Source of the DNA: Nannocystis sp. RBIL2
GTDB taxonomy: Bacteria; Myxococcota_A; Polyangia; Nannocystales; Nannocystaceae
Reading direction: 5' to 3'
DNA: 64,000 bases
NCBI RefSeq assembly: GCF_026626745.1
Contig: NZ_JAPNJW010000001.1
Coordinates: 1,270,001 to 1,334,000, forward strand
Below are positions 1 to 11,608 of the stretch, piece after piece; positions within the stretch are counted from its first letter, which is position 1, and every line of letters begins with the position of its first letter. Under the pieces are notes generated by a model, which was not told the DNA's origin, did no database searches, and saw nothing but the letters and a program-made list of their open reading frames with translations. Position numbers and translations under genes: made by a program.

Positions 1-246
1 ATCCTCCTCGGCGTGCGCGGCGAGGCCCAGCGCCTGGTCGAAGGGTCAGGTGCCGGCCTGGCCTTCACGCCCGGCGACCCGGCCGAAGCGCTGGCCAAGC
101 TGCGCGCGTTCGCGGCGCTCGGTCGCGACGGCCGCGCGCGCATGGGCGAGGCCGCCCGCGCCCACGTCCTCGCGCATCACGACCGCGACCGCCAGGCCGA
201 GGACCTGGGCCGCTTCCTCGTAGAGATCGCGAGGCGCAGGGCGTGA
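1..246 (+). CDS. C-terminal part of a GT4-type glycosyltransferase (gene cut by window edge)
   Basis: The frame is open from the first base, so the gene begins before the window and only 81 residues are seen. They match the end of a GT-B fold glycosyltransferase of family GT4: a GEAQRLVEGSGAGLAF stretch (the sugar-nucleotide-facing loop that follows the family's Glu motif), then PGDPAEALAKL and the terminal helices with MGEAARAHV. Such enzymes transfer sugars from nucleotide donors to lipid or polysaccharide acceptors in the cytoplasm or at the inner membrane face. The acceptor cannot be judged from this part. The stop codon overlaps the start of the next gene by four bases (GTGA), which indicates translational coupling. 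Family assignment is fairly sure, specificity unknown. Confidence 0.75.
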   Translation: MLLGVRGEAQRLVEGSGAGLAFTPGDPAEALAKLRAFAALGRDGRARMGEAARAHVLAHHDRDRQAEDLGRFLVEIARRRA

Positions 247-824
247 GCCACCCGCACCGTCCGCGCAGCAGCCTCGGCCGCACGCTCGAGCGCGCCTCGG
301 GTCACATCACCCGCTGGTCGGGCAGCTCGTGGGCGTTCGCGCTGGCGGTCCTGGCGATCGTCGTATGGCTGGTGACGGGCCCGCTGTTCGCCTTCTCCGA
401 CACCTGGCAGCTCGTCATCAACACCGGCACCACAGTCGTCACCTTCTTGATGGTGTTCCTGATCCAGCGGGCCCAGAACAAGGAGTCGCTGGCGGTGCAG
501 CTCAAGCTCAACGAGATCGTGGCGGCCCTCGAGGGCGCGTCCAACCGCCTGATCGACATCGAGAACCTGTCCGAGGCCGAGCTCGACGTCATCCACCGCC
601 ACTATCACAAGCTGGCCGAGATCGCGAAGCACGAGAGCGACATCCGCCGCTCGCACTCGATCGAGGAGGCGCGCCACCGCAGCCGCGCCGGCCACAAGTC
701 GCACCCGCGCGCCAGCCACGGCCCGCGCGAGGCCGGCGCGAGCTGCGAGCCGCCGACAGGCCGGGGTGACGACGCGAACGGACATGTCCCCGAGGACAGC
801 ACGCCCTCCGAGTCGACCCAATGA
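243..824 (+). CDS. Low-affinity iron permease family membrane protein
   Basis: The 193-residue product has two hydrophobic segments (about residues 28-48 and 54-73) flanking the short loop FAFSDTWQLVINTGTT, followed by a cytoplasmic helix with QNKESLAVQLKLNE and DIENLSEAELD. This is the pattern of the bacterial low-affinity iron permease family (Iron_permease domain). The bacterial members are much smaller than yeast Fet4 and their transport role is unproven. The GTG start is chosen because it overlaps the upstream stop codon (GTGA), placing the gene in an operon with the glycosyltransferase. The last 60 residues are Arg/His/Ser-rich and low in conservation. A copy of the window's recurring hairpin lies within the final codons (782-799), and a strong hairpin begins directly after the stop. 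Confidence 0.8.
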   Translation: MSHPHRPRSSLGRTLERASGHITRWSGSSWAFALAVLAIVVWLVTGPLFAFSDTWQLVINTGTTVVTFLMVFLIQRAQNKESLAVQLKLNEIVAALEGASNRLIDIENLSEAELDVIHRHYHKLAEIAKHESDIRRSHSIEEARHRSRAGHKSHPRASHGPREAGASCEPPTGRGDDANGHVPEDSTPSESTQ

Positions 825-868
825 CTTCGCCCCCGCGGCGCTCCGTGCGGAGCCACGCGGGGGCGAAG
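825..868. terminator. Convergent hairpin terminator between permease and icd
   Basis: Two perfectly complementary 13-base arms (825-837 and 856-868, CTTCGCCCCCGCG type) enclose an 18-base loop that itself can form an inner GCTCCG/CGGAGC stem. It starts one base after the stop of the plus-strand gene and lies 19 bases from the end of icd on the minus strand, so it probably serves both. There is no U-tract, so how fully it terminates is not certain. Confidence 0.7.
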
Positions 869-887
869 CTTCACGCGGCGATGCGGC

Positions 888-2135
<1,248 letters not shown>

Positions 2136-2253
2136 CGCCCTGTCGCTTTCCGTGAGGTGTCCTGGCCAAATAGGCCGTTGGCGCGGTTCGCCGCGGACCG
2201 GGGGTATACCACGGCCCCCCGCCCGTCCTGTCCGCGTCCGCGTGCGACCGTGC

Positions 2254-5200
2254 TCACCCGCCGTCGGCCACCGCGGCCGCTGCGGCGTCTCCGGCGGCGA
2301 TCCGGCCGCTCTCACGCTCGACCTTGAACGCCTTGCCGTCGAAGTGGACGGTGATTCTTTCGTAGCTCACCGGCCTGCCGAGGGTGTGGCCCTGATGTCG
2401 GACCTGCAACGTCGGGCCCCCGCCGGCCGGCACCTGGACCGCGAACAGCCCGGTGATCCCGGCGTCGGCGACGTCGCCCGCCAGCGGCGCCGACGGATCG
2501 GCGGTGAGCGCGAGGCGCACGCCGAGGTCGTCCCACACGAGGAAGGTCCAGCTCGACGCGCCGGCGAACAACTGCAGGCGCCCGAGCTCGCGGGCCACGC
2601 TGGCCTCGGGGATCTTCGCGTCGGGCGCCGCGAGCAGGCGCGCCAGCAGCACAGCCGCGTGCAGACGCGCGAACCGTCGCGGATCGTCCGCCCCCGGGCG
2701 CCCCTCGCCGGCCGCCACTTGTCGCAAGAGCCGCAGCGCCTCGTCGACCCGCCCCGCGCCCGCCGCCGCCCGCGCGAGCCGGATCGACGCCGTCGGATCG
2801 TCGGGCCGGATCGCCACCAGATCCTCGTACTGCCGGTAGGCCCGCTCGAACCACCCGTGGCGCAGGAAGATGTCGCCGAGCAGCGCGCGGCTCTGCGGGT
2901 TGTCGGCGTCGAACTCGACGATCTCCGAGAAGATCCGCTGGGCCTCGTCGACCTGCTCGTGGGCCACGAACACCTCGCCGATCTGCTGCGCCAGCACCGG
3001 CGTCATCAACCCTTGCTCGCGCAGCGACCGGCCGCGGGCCAGCGCCTCCTCGAGCTTGCCCTGCTCGCTCAGCAGCTGGATCAGCCGCCGCTCGCCCTGC
3101 GGGTCGCCCGGGCTGCGCAACAGCGCCGCCTGCACCATCTGCAGCTTGCGCGTCGGCGCGTCGGCGCCGACCACCAGCTGCAGCTGCCTGTCGAGGTCGT
3201 TCCAGTCGACCCCCGCGCCGAACATCGCCCGCTCGACCGCGCCGATCAGCCCCTGATCGACCAGCCGGCGCAGCAGCCCGCGCGCCAGGTAGTTGCGCGC
3301 GTCGGGCTCGCCGGCGAAGTGCCCGAGCAGCAGGCCGATGTCGGCCTCGGTCGCCGCGCGCTCGTGCAGCAGCTGCAGGAACACCCGCTGATCTTTCCAC
3401 CCGCCGATCTCGCAGCTCCCGGCCGCCGCCTCGTAGGCGTTGAGCGCCGAGAACATGTCCGATCGGTCAGCCAGCCGTTTCTGCCACAAGATCCGCCGGT
3501 GGGCCAGGCTGCGCGCCGCCGCGTCCGAGCACGGCAACTTGAGCCCGCGCGGCACCGGCGAGATCACCGGCTGCGGCGTCTTCGGCGGTGACTTCGTGAT
3601 CGGCGACTTGCGGTCGAAGTCGGGCAGATCCGCGGGCTTGTTCGCGCTCGCCAGATCCTTCCTGCCGCCGCCCGCCCCGCGTGACGCCCCCTTGATCGCC
3701 GCGGGCGGGGGCGCGGCCGCGAGATCGTCGTCGACCCGCGGCTCCTCCATGGGCGCCATCTTCTCGGCCTCGCTCACGGGTTCGGACGGCGCCGCGTTGC
3801 CGAGCCCGCCGAGCGCCCCGCCCGGGGCCACCGGCGCCGCCGAGGGCGGAGGGGCCGGCTCCGCCTTCGTGGCCTGCTGCGCGTCGGCGGGCGTGCTCGC
3901 CGACACCGGCGGCGGCCCACTGGCGACCCGCTCCTCCATTTGCACCGCCGGAGCAGCCTCGCCCGCGCTGTTGCAGCCGAACGGCGCCGCCGCTGCGGCC
4001 GCGATCATGCCGACGACGGTGCTGCTCTTTGGTTCCTGCCCCTTGAGCCATGTCGCATCGGCGATCAGCTGCAGCCCGCCGAGCTGACGGCGGCGACGCT
4101 GGATGCCCTGCTGGGCGTAGGCCGCCTCGCTGTCGAGCGCCAGGAACGAGGTGAACGGGGTCATGAGCCCGTACTCGAGCCCGAGCGCGAGGATCTTGCC
4201 GCGCACCGCCTCGAGCCCGCGGCTGTCGCCGAGCAGGCGCTCGATGTATTCGGCGGCCCACAGCTTGGGCACCATGCGGTCGAGCGAGCCGCCGACGTAC
4301 GCGAGCGGGTACTCCTTGGTGAAGGCCTCGCCGCCGAGCCGGCCGGAGATCGTGACCTTGTCGGGCAGGTCGTGGTGCGTGCGCGCCAGCAGCACCAGCT
4401 CTTGCCCGCGCGACAGCTTGCCGCCGGCGCTGATGAACACGTCGTCGAGGCCCTCGCCGAGGCCGAGCTCGAGGTCGGTGATCGTCGGGGTCTTGAGCGC
4501 GCCCGACAGCTCGAGCGCGCGCACCACCGCCTGCTCGGGCCCCTCGACCCGCAGCGCCTCGCCGCCGCCGACGCGAGCCAGGCGACCGAGCATCGCCGCA
4601 TCGATCTCCGAGCCGACGCCCACGGTGTAGAGCCGCGCGCGCGAGCCCGTCATCGACCGCCGCAGCCGCTCCGCCAGCGCCTCGCCGCTGCGCTCGCCCG
4701 ACGTCGCCAGGCCGTCGCCGACGTACACCACCGCCGGTTGCTCGAGCCCGTGCACGCGCGCCAGCGCCTGCTCGAAGATCGCCCCGAGGTCGGTCGCGCC
4801 GCCGGCCGCGTGGGCCGCCACCCGCTCGAGCGCCGCGCTGATCGCCTCCGGCGTCGCCTCGGCCAGGCCCTCCTCCGGGTACAGCACCTTCGCCGCCACG
4901 TCGGCGCTCATCACCGCGAACTTGTCGCCGGCCGACAGGCTGCGCAGCAGCGCCTCTGCCACCGCGAGCTTGGTCTGCTGCTCCGACGGATCGCCAGCCG
5001 CCGAGGTGTCGACCACCACCACCACGTCGCCGCGCGGCGCTGGCAGCTTGGCCATGTCGAGGTCGGGCGCGAAGCGGACCATCACGTAGCTGGCCTGGTC
5101 GCCGCCGGCGCTGAAGCGATTGGCCCGCAGCGGCACCCGCGTCCGGTCGGACTTGCGCGTCAGCTCGAGTTCGAAGTCGGCGCGGGGCGTGTAACCCGAG

Positions 5201-6438
5201 CGCCGCATCGTCACCTGCCGGCCGTCGGTCGACACCCGCGCCTCGCCGAGCGTCGCCAGCTCGTAGTCCTGCTCGAGCCCGCGGCGCAGCTGCACCTCGA
5301 GCGAGAACTCCTCGATGCTGGCCGCCTCGCGCCCGCGCGGGGCCGCCAGCGGATAGCTGTAGCGGCGCTTGCCCTCGCTCTCGACCATGAGCTGCTGGTA
5401 GCGCAGCACCACCCGCCGCTCGCCCGCCGGCGGCACCGGGTAGATGCGCGCCCGCACCGTGCGCGCGTCGATCCACTCGAGCAGCGCCGGATCGTTGTCG
5501 CGCCGCACCGCCGCCTCGTAGGTCGCCGCCGCCTGCTTGCGCTCGACGATCTCGCCCTCGACCAGCTGCCCGTTGGTCTCGAGCGCGAAGCTGACCAAAA
5601 GAGCATCCTCGGGGACAGTGAACCAGTACCAGCCCTCGACCGCCGTGCCCGACGGGTTGAAGAACCGCTGATCGACCAGGGTCTCGGCGATCTCGTCCTC
5701 GAGGGCCACCCGCACCGTCTGGCGCTGGATCGACAGCGGCAGCGCCGGCGTCCCCGGCGGCGCCGCGCGGTCGACCGCGTACAACGCCCCCGAGCCCGCG
5801 CCCGCGCGGAGGCCTCCGCCCGCGCGATCGCCCATGCCGCCGGTCCAGTCGTCCCAGAACGCCACCGGCTCGACCGTCGGCGCCCCGCCCTTCACTGTCG
5901 CTCGCTCGCCGGCCTCGACCTCCGCGCGACCGCCCGCCGCGCTGACGATCGCCAGCCCCTCGGCGACGTAGACCTGCGCCTCACCTGACTCGAAGGACAG
6001 GCTCGCACCGCCCGCCGACAGCGACACCTCGGCGTCGCCGACGGTGTGGACCACCGCCTTCTGACCCTCCTCGAGCGGCGGCGCCTCGACCCAGATCTGA
6101 CCGGCCTGCAGGGCCACGCCGCCGGCGATCTTCACCTTCGTGCCGTCGCGCAGGAACACCCGCGAGCCGTCGCTCAGGCGGACCAGCGCGCGCGCACCTG
6201 GCCCTGTGGACAGCTCGGCAGTCTCCGGCAGCGGCGTGCGCGACAGCAGGCGCTCGCTGCCCGACGCGGTGGTCAGCAGCACCTCGCCCGCGGCCAGCTC
6301 GAGGTTGGCGCCGAGCCGCTCCGACTGCACCGGCGGCGGCTTCTTCCACGGCTTGACGATCGCCAACGCGGTCGCCGAGCCGACCGCCAACAGGAGCACA
6401 CCGAGACCGAGCCAGCGCTTGTTGCGAGAGGACGCCAT
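2254..6438 (-). CDS. FecR / VIT / VWA / TPR giant inner-membrane protein
   Basis: The 1394-residue protein starts with one membrane anchor (about residues 8-28), then a FecR-like beta domain (about 45-190), a VIT domain (about 232-365, with [19 protein letters not shown] and [15 protein letters not shown]), a von Willebrand A domain (about 475-645), a long Ala/Pro/Glu-rich linker, and a C-terminal helical tetratricopeptide region (about 1085-1260) ending in a beta-rich segment. VIT-VWA proteins resemble inter-alpha-trypsin inhibitor heavy chains; in myxobacteria such proteins are common and their roles unknown, probably scaffolds on the periplasmic side. The first metal-binding motif reads DTSAA instead of DxSxS, so the metal site may be weak. 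The ATG at 6438 is preferred over a GTG at 6459 because it directly precedes the basic anchor. The last codons reach toward icd, 118 bases away. Confidence 0.85.
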   Translation of the reverse strand: MASSRNKRWLGLGVLLLAVGSATALAIVKPWKKPPPVQSERLGANLELAAGEVLLTTASGSERLLSRTPLPETAELSTGPGARALVRLSDGSRVFLRDGTKVKIAGGVALQAGQIWVEAPPLEEGQKAVVHTVGDAEVSLSAGGASLSFESGEAQVYVAEGLAIVSAAGGRAEVEAGERATVKGGAPTVEPVAFWDDWTGGMGDRAGGGLRAGAGSGALYAVDRAAPPGTPALPLSIQRQTVRVALEDEIAETLVDQRFFNPSGTAVEGWYWFTVPEDALLVSFALETNGQLVEGEIVERKQAAATYEAAVRRDNDPALLEWIDARTVRARIYPVPPAGERRVVLRYQQLMVESEGKRRYSYPLAAPRGREAASIEEFSLEVQLRRGLEQDYELATLGEARVSTDGRQVTMRRSGYTPRADFELELTRKSDRTRVPLRANRFSAGGDQASYVMVRFAPDLDMAKLPAPRGDVVVVVDTSAAGDPSEQQTKLAVAEALLRSLSAGDKFAVMSADVAAKVLYPEEGLAEATPEAISAALERVAAHAAGGATDLGAIFEQALARVHGLEQPAVVYVGDGLATSGERSGEALAERLRRSMTGSRARLYTVGVGSEIDAAMLGRLARVGGGEALRVEGPEQAVVRALELSGALKTPTITDLELGLGEGLDDVFISAGGKLSRGQELVLLARTHHDLPDKVTISGRLGGEAFTKEYPLAYVGGSLDRMVPKLWAAEYIERLLGDSRGLEAVRGKILALGLEYGLMTPFTSFLALDSEAAYAQQGIQRRRRQLGGLQLIADATWLKGQEPKSSTVVGMIAAAAAAPFGCNSAGEAAPAVQMEERVASGPPPVSASTPADAQQATKAEPAPPPSAAPVAPGGALGGLGNAAPSEPVSEAEKMAPMEEPRVDDDLAAAPPPAAIKGASRGAGGGRKDLASANKPADLPDFDRKSPITKSPPKTPQPVISPVPRGLKLPCSDAAARSLAHRRILWQKRLADRSDMFSALNAYEAAAGSCEIGGWKDQRVFLQLLHERAATEADIGLLLGHFAGEPDARNYLARGLLRRLVDQGLIGAVERAMFGAGVDWNDLDRQLQLVVGADAPTRKLQMVQAALLRSPGDPQGERRLIQLLSEQGKLEEALARGRSLREQGLMTPVLAQQIGEVFVAHEQVDEAQRIFSEIVEFDADNPQSRALLGDIFLRHGWFERAYRQYEDLVAIRPDDPTASIRLARAAAGAGRVDEALRLLRQVAAGEGRPGADDPRRFARLHAAVLLARLLAAPDAKIPEASVARELGRLQLFAGASSWTFLVWDDLGVRLALTADPSAPLAGDVADAGITGLFAVQVPAGGGPTLQVRHQGHTLGRPVSYERITVHFDGKAFKVERESGRIAAGDAAAAAVADGG

Positions 6439-6540
6439 GAAGGCTGAGCAGGATGGCACAGCGCCGACGACCCCGTCGACCGATGCTCTGCTGGCGAACG
6501 GCGTTCACCTGGCGTCGATTTTCGCGCCTCGCGGCCTCGA

Positions 6541-7176
6541 TTATCGCGCGTCGCGGCGGCTCTGCTCGATCACGCTGCGCAGCTTCGACACCACCAGGTC
6601 GAGCGCGACGCGGTTGTCGCCGCCCTCGGGGATGATGAGGTCCGCGCGGCGCTTCGACGGCTCGACGAATTGCAGGTGCATCGGTCGCACGTGGCGATAG
6701 TACTGCTCGCGCACGGCCTCGAAGGTGCGCCCGCGCTGCTCGATGTCGCGGCGGATCCGGCGGAAGATGCGGATGTCGGGGTCGGTGTCGACGAACAGCT
6801 TGATGTCGAGCTCCGTCCGCAGGCGCTGGTCGACCAGCACCATGATGCCCTCGACGATCACCACCGGCGTCGACTCGACCCACCGCGGCTCGGGCAGCCG
6901 GCGGTGCGTCTTGAAGTCATACGCCGGCACCGCCACGCGGCGCCCGGCCTTGAGCGCGATGATGTGCTCGACCAGCAGTTCCGTCTCGAGCGACTCGGGG
7001 TGGTCGAAGTTGATGTGACAGCGGTCCTCGTACGAGAGGTCGGCGCGGTCGCGGTAATAGGCGTCGTGCTCGATGATCGTGACGCCTTCGGGCGGAAGAG
7101 AGTCGCCGATCTTGCGCGCCACGGTCGTCTTGCCCGATCCGCTGCCGCCGGCGATCCCGATGATCATCGAGCTCAT
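6541..7176 (-). CDS. udk: Uridine kinase
   Basis: The enzyme phosphorylates uridine and cytidine in the pyrimidine salvage pathway. The 211-residue sequence has the P-loop GGSGSGKTT at residues 10-18, the HDAYYRD motif, NFDHPES, a VEGIMVLVDQRLR Walker-B-like region, and the lid segment RRIRRDIEQRGR. This matches the uridine kinase/phosphoribulokinase family at normal length. The ATG at 7176 is preferred to upstream in-frame codons; it lies seven bases after a TACGTT hexamer with an extended TG, suggesting a leaderless transcript. The gene is followed after about 100 bases by the FecR/VIT/VWA gene on the same strand. A phosphoribulokinase role is unlikely because no other Calvin-cycle gene is near. 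Confidence 0.93.
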   Translation of the reverse strand: MSSMIIGIAGGSGSGKTTVARKIGDSLPPEGVTIIEHDAYYRDRADLSYEDRCHINFDHPESLETELLVEHIIALKAGRRVAVPAYDFKTHRRLPEPRWVESTPVVIVEGIMVLVDQRLRTELDIKLFVDTDPDIRIFRRIRRDIEQRGRTFEAVREQYYRHVRPMHLQFVEPSKRRADLIIPEGGDNRVALDLVVSKLRSVIEQSRRDAR

Positions 7177-7183
7177 GCGGCGG

Positions 7184-7189
7184 AACGTA
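7184..7189 (-). promoter_or_regulatory. Probable -10 element of udk (leaderless)
   Basis: On the minus strand the sequence reads TGC-TACGTT, an extended -10 (TGnTAnnnT), and ends seven bases before the udk ATG. Transcription would then begin at or next to the start codon. No clear -35 is seen. Confidence 0.45.
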
Positions 7190-7544
7190 GCACGCCGCGC
7201 GCCTTCGCGCATTTCGCGCGCATGCCGTCGCGCGTGCGGGACCGCCGTGAGCTAGCCTCGCGCCGACGCGTCGCGGGTCACCGTCGTCGCCGCAGCAAAT
7301 CGACCACCCACGCCCGCGCTGCCGCGTCCTCTCGCGGTCACGACGCCTCGCGCACGTGCTCGTGATCACCGACTCTCCGCTGACCCCCTGCCGGCCTCGA
7401 CCGCGCGGCGCAGCGACGCAGGCGTCGAGATCCCGGCGCGGCCATCGCCACGAACACGTGGACGGACACCTGTTCTCTCGACCCTTTCACGCCAGGTCCG
7501 ACCGGGCGCGCTCGGGCCAGCCGCCCGCCCGTCGAGCCACGCCG

Positions 7545-7584
7545 CACATGTCCACGAGGACATGTCACCGCGGACATGTCCATG
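7545..7584. repeat. Three tandem ACATGTCC/GGACATGT hairpin repeats
   Basis: CACATGTCC (7545-7553), GGACATGTCA (7558-7567) and GGACATGTCC (7572-7581) are separated by 4-base spacers, so neighbouring units can pair as hairpins with 4-nt loops. They sit just beyond the stop of the response regulator gene and may act as its terminator on the minus strand. Confidence 0.75.
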
Positions 7585-7588
7585 ACGC

Positions 7589-8935
<1,347 letters not shown>

Positions 8936-8944
8936 GTCGCCCGC

Positions 8945-8950
8945 AGCCTA
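8945..8950 (-). promoter_or_regulatory. Probable -10 element of the response regulator gene
   Basis: Minus-strand TAGGCT ends nine bases before the ATG at 8935. No Shine-Dalgarno is seen, in keeping with a very short or absent leader. Confidence 0.35.
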
Positions 8951-9311
8951 GCCGACCCCGCCGGGGACCGCCCGCCCTCGCGCGGCCGCTCACGTGCGAC
9001 CTCCTGCGCGCTTGCCCGTCGACGCGCGAGCGCCCCTCGTCCTCCTGGCGCCTGCCCGGAGTCCGCCGGTTTCGCAGGGCCGCGAGGACCAGCCCTGCGC
9101 GCCCGCACCGCGGCCTCAAGGGTCCCGCCGGCCGCACGCGTCGGGTCGCTCACCGAGCGCCGCCCGCTCGCCGCCTGGCGCGCCGGATATTGACTTCCCC
9201 GCCCGGCCCGGGGGACACCGAGAACGCGTGAGCACCCCGTCCACCTCTCGCGCCCCCGATTCGCCCCCCGCGGCGCGCGACCGATCGGACATGCCCGATC
9301 GATTCGGTACT

Positions 9312-9327
9312 TCAGGACATGTCCTGA
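9312..9327. repeat. Perfect 16-base palindrome upstream of the histidine kinase
   Basis: TCAGGACATGTCCTGA is fully self-complementary and carries the core of the window-wide repeat. It ends 23 bases before the kinase ATG, where an operator or a transcript hairpin would matter. Confidence 0.7.
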
Positions 9328-9350
9328 GCGACATTCCCGAAGAGCCATCC

Positions 9351-10415
9351 ATGCTCTCGCCGCGCGCCTTCGTGCGCGTGTGGCTGCCGATCGCCGCGTT
9401 CACTGCCCTGCACTACGGCACCGGCATGGAGCACGACTGGGCCCACGACGTGCTGCGGCGCATGTACTATCTGCCGATCGTGCTGGCCGCCTTCGACCAC
9501 GGCCTGCGCGGCGGCTTGCTCGCGGCCGCAGTGTCCTCGCTGGTCTACCTGCCGCACGCCTTCTCGCTGTCGCCGGGGCACCACCACGATCCCGGCGGCG
9601 GCGTCGACAAGGCGCTCGAGGTGCTGCTCTACAACCTCGTCGGCGCGACCGCTGGCCTCTTGGCCGACCGCGAACGCAGCCGCCGGCGCGAGCTCCAGCG
9701 GGCCCTCGCCGACCAGCAGCGGCTCACCCGCGAGCTCGTGCGTGCCGGTCGCCTCTCGGCCCTCGGCGAGGTCGTCGCGGGCCTCGCCCACGAGATCAAG
9801 AACCCCCTGCACGCCCTCGCCGGCACCGCCGAGGTCGTCGGTCCGCTCATCCCGCCCGACGCCGAGGAGCGGCACATGTGGGACATCCACGTCGCCGAGC
9901 TCGGCCGCCTCTCGCGCCTCGCCGAGCGCTACCTATCGTTCGCCCGCCCGAGCCCGAGCGAGCTCGTCGCCCTCGATCTGCGTCGCGTCGCCGAGCAGGT
10001 CGCCGAGCTGTGCGTCGCCGAGGCCCGGGGCAAGCGCGTCGAGGTCGAGCTCGACCTGCCCGAAGCGCCCGTCGACATCCGCGGCGACCGCGATCAGCTG
10101 GCCAGCCTCGGCCTCCACGTCGCGGTCAACGCCCTGCGCGCGATCGCCTCGACGGGGCGTCCCGGGCGCCTGCGGATCGCCGCGCGCATCGAAGGCGATC
10201 ACGCCCTCCTCGTCCTCGACAACGACGGCCCGCCGTTGACCGAGAGCGAGCGCAAGCAGCTGTTCACGCCCTTTTACAGCGGCGACGCCCAGGGCACCGG
10301 CCTCGGCCTGGCCATCGCCGCCCGCGTCGCCGACCAGCACGGCGGCAGCATCGACGCCGACAACGCCGGCCTCGGCGTCCGCTTCAGCCTGCGCCTGCCG
10401 CGGATCACCGCCTGA
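9351..10415 (+). CDS. Membrane sensor histidine kinase
   Basis: The 354-residue protein has three or four hydrophobic segments in its first 105 residues (around 8-25, 38-50, 52-70, 92-105), then a dimerisation domain with the phosphoacceptor His147 in LAHEIKNPLHAL, and an HATPase domain with an N-box (VAVNALRAI), the G1 motif LDNDGPPL and G2 GTGLGLAI. This is the NtrB/HWE-like class that partners NtrC-type regulators, and the divergent gene is such a regulator. The sensed signal is unknown; the membrane region has His-rich loops (LSPGHHHDPGG) that might bind metal, which is a guess. The ATG at 9351 is preceded by GAAGAG; the frame is open far upstream but that part has no kinase features. Confidence 0.92.
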   Translation: MLSPRAFVRVWLPIAAFTALHYGTGMEHDWAHDVLRRMYYLPIVLAAFDHGLRGGLLAAAVSSLVYLPHAFSLSPGHHHDPGGGVDKALEVLLYNLVGATAGLLADRERSRRRELQRALADQQRLTRELVRAGRLSALGEVVAGLAHEIKNPLHALAGTAEVVGPLIPPDAEERHMWDIHVAELGRLSRLAERYLSFARPSPSELVALDLRRVAEQVAELCVAEARGKRVEVELDLPEAPVDIRGDRDQLASLGLHVAVNALRAIASTGRPGRLRIAARIEGDHALLVLDNDGPPLTESERKQLFTPFYSGDAQGTGLGLAIAARVADQHGGSIDADNAGLGVRFSLRLPRITA

Positions 10416-10460
10416 GCGCCGAGCTCTCATCCAGCGACGGCGTCATCGCGCGGGCCGATT

Positions 10461-10546
10461 GTCCCATCGCCTGTCCTCTGCGACATGGCCGAATCACCAT
10501 GCCTTCGCGAACATGGCGCCCGGGACATGCCCCGAGCGCCATGCCG
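10461..10546. repeat. Cluster of degenerate CATGTCC/GGACATG repeats
   Basis: Between the convergent kinase and cytochrome genes the sequence holds several diverged units (GCGACATGG, GAACATGGCGCC, GGGACATGCCCC, GCGCCATGCC). They can pair in different ways, and may be an old tandem array of the repeat. Confidence 0.5.
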
Positions 10547-10558
10547 AGCGCGCCTCGA

Positions 10559-11212
10559 CTACATCTTCTTGACGTAGGCGGCGACCGCGTCGATCTCTTC
10601 CTTCGACAGCTTCTCCTTGAACGCCTTCATCTTGGTGCCGTCGACGCCGTCGGCGATCGCCTTGACCACCGCGGCCTTGCTGTGCTTGCCCTGCCAGTCC
10701 TTCGCGGACATGTCCGGGATGTTGTTCTTCTTCTGCACCTCGGCGCCCTTGCCGTCGATCGCGTGGCAGACCTTGCACTTGGCGTCGTAGATCGCCTTCG
10801 CGTCGATCTTCGCCGAGGTGTCCTCCGCCTTCTTCGGCTCGGTCTTCTTCGGCTCGGTCTTCTTCGCGTCGGTCGCGGGCGCCTTCACGTCGCCCTCGGG
10901 AGCCTTCGCGTCGCCCTCCGGCGCCTTCGCGTCGCCTGCGGGCGGCGTGCCCTCGGCCGCCTTCGCGTCCTCGGCCGCCTTCGCGTCCGCCGCTGCCTTC
11001 GCGTCCTCGGCCGCCTTCGCGTCCGCCGCTGCCTTCGCGTCCGCTGCCGCCTTCGCGTCCGCTGCCGCCTTCGCGTCGTCGGCCTTGGCCTCGACCTTCT
11101 TCTCCTCGACCTTCTTCTCCTCGGCCTTCTGGCCGCTGTCGCAGGCGACCAGCGCCACCGCGGCGCACAGTCCGACGTTGCGGGTGATTCTCAGGACGGT
11201 CTTCAGGGTCAT
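10559..11212 (-). CDS. Lipoprotein c-type cytochrome with Ala/Lys/Asp-rich linker
   Basis: The 217-residue product has a lipoprotein signal ending LVAC24, a low-complexity linker (about residues 29-132) of KAAADAKAAED-type and KAPEGD repeats, and a class I cytochrome c domain with the heme motif C146KVCH150 and a probable axial Met near residue 192 (TKMKAF). It would be a periplasmic electron carrier tethered to a membrane, the linker letting the heme domain reach its partners. The start at 11212 is set by AAGGAG eight bases before the ATG and by the lipobox. One GGACATGTCC repeat (10706-10715) lies in frame within the heme domain. The redox partner is not visible in the window. Confidence 0.88.
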   Translation of the reverse strand: MTLKTVLRITRNVGLCAAVALVACDSGQKAEEKKVEEKKVEAKADDAKAAADAKAAADAKAAADAKAAEDAKAAADAKAAEDAKAAEGTPPAGDAKAPEGDAKAPEGDVKAPATDAKKTEPKKTEPKKAEDTSAKIDAKAIYDAKCKVCHAIDGKGAEVQKKNNIPDMSAKDWQGKHSKAAVVKAIADGVDGTKMKAFKEKLSKEEIDAVAAYVKKM

Positions 11213-11608
11213 GTTCGCACTCCTTGTCGGCCCGCGGAGCTTGTCGCGGAGGGGGCCAGGGCCGCGAATCGTACCGAAGCGTCGCCAACGCGACAAGTTG
11301 CCGCACGAGCGCGCCACCGCGCCGCGAGCGAGGCTCTCTGCGTCGCCGCGCGCGTCGCTGCCCTCGGGTCGGCAGCGACGCGAAGACCTCCGCAGCGCAG
11401 CTCGACGCGCGCACGTGGCCGCGAGCCTCGCTCGCAGTGTCACTGCGCTGTGACGAGCGGCGTCCGCGAGCAGCGTCGCGTCGCGTGCTCGGGACGACTC
11501 GCTCCGCCCCGCTCACCGCGACGTCGGCCCGAACAACGGCGAAGGCCGCCGCGAGCGAGCTCGGGGCGGCCTTCTCCTCCCCGCCGACCGAGGGCCGGCG
11601 GATCACGA
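11213..11608. other. 396-base region between OmpA-family and cytochrome genes
   Basis: No gene is supported. The left end holds the cytochrome Shine-Dalgarno. Open frames exist but have no recognisable domains. A promoter for the cytochrome gene is probably here. Confidence 0.4.

Larger units (their letters stand above)
7177..7588. other. 412-base region between regulator and udk
   Basis: No gene is supported here. The udk promoter lies at its left end, and the right end (7545-7584) holds three tandem copies of the GGACATGTCC-type repeat. The middle is GC-rich without clear codon bias. Confidence 0.5.
8936..9350. other. Divergent control region between regulator and kinase
   Basis: This 415-base region has no supported gene. 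It holds the regulator -10 candidate at the left and, at the right, a GGACATGCCC element (9287-9296) plus a perfect 16-base palindrome (9312-9327). Confidence 0.5.

Noticed and set aside
7545-7584. Possible CRISPR-like array in tandem GGACATGTCC units
   Set aside because: Units are 10 bases with 4-base spacers, with no cas genes; they belong to the dispersed hairpin family.
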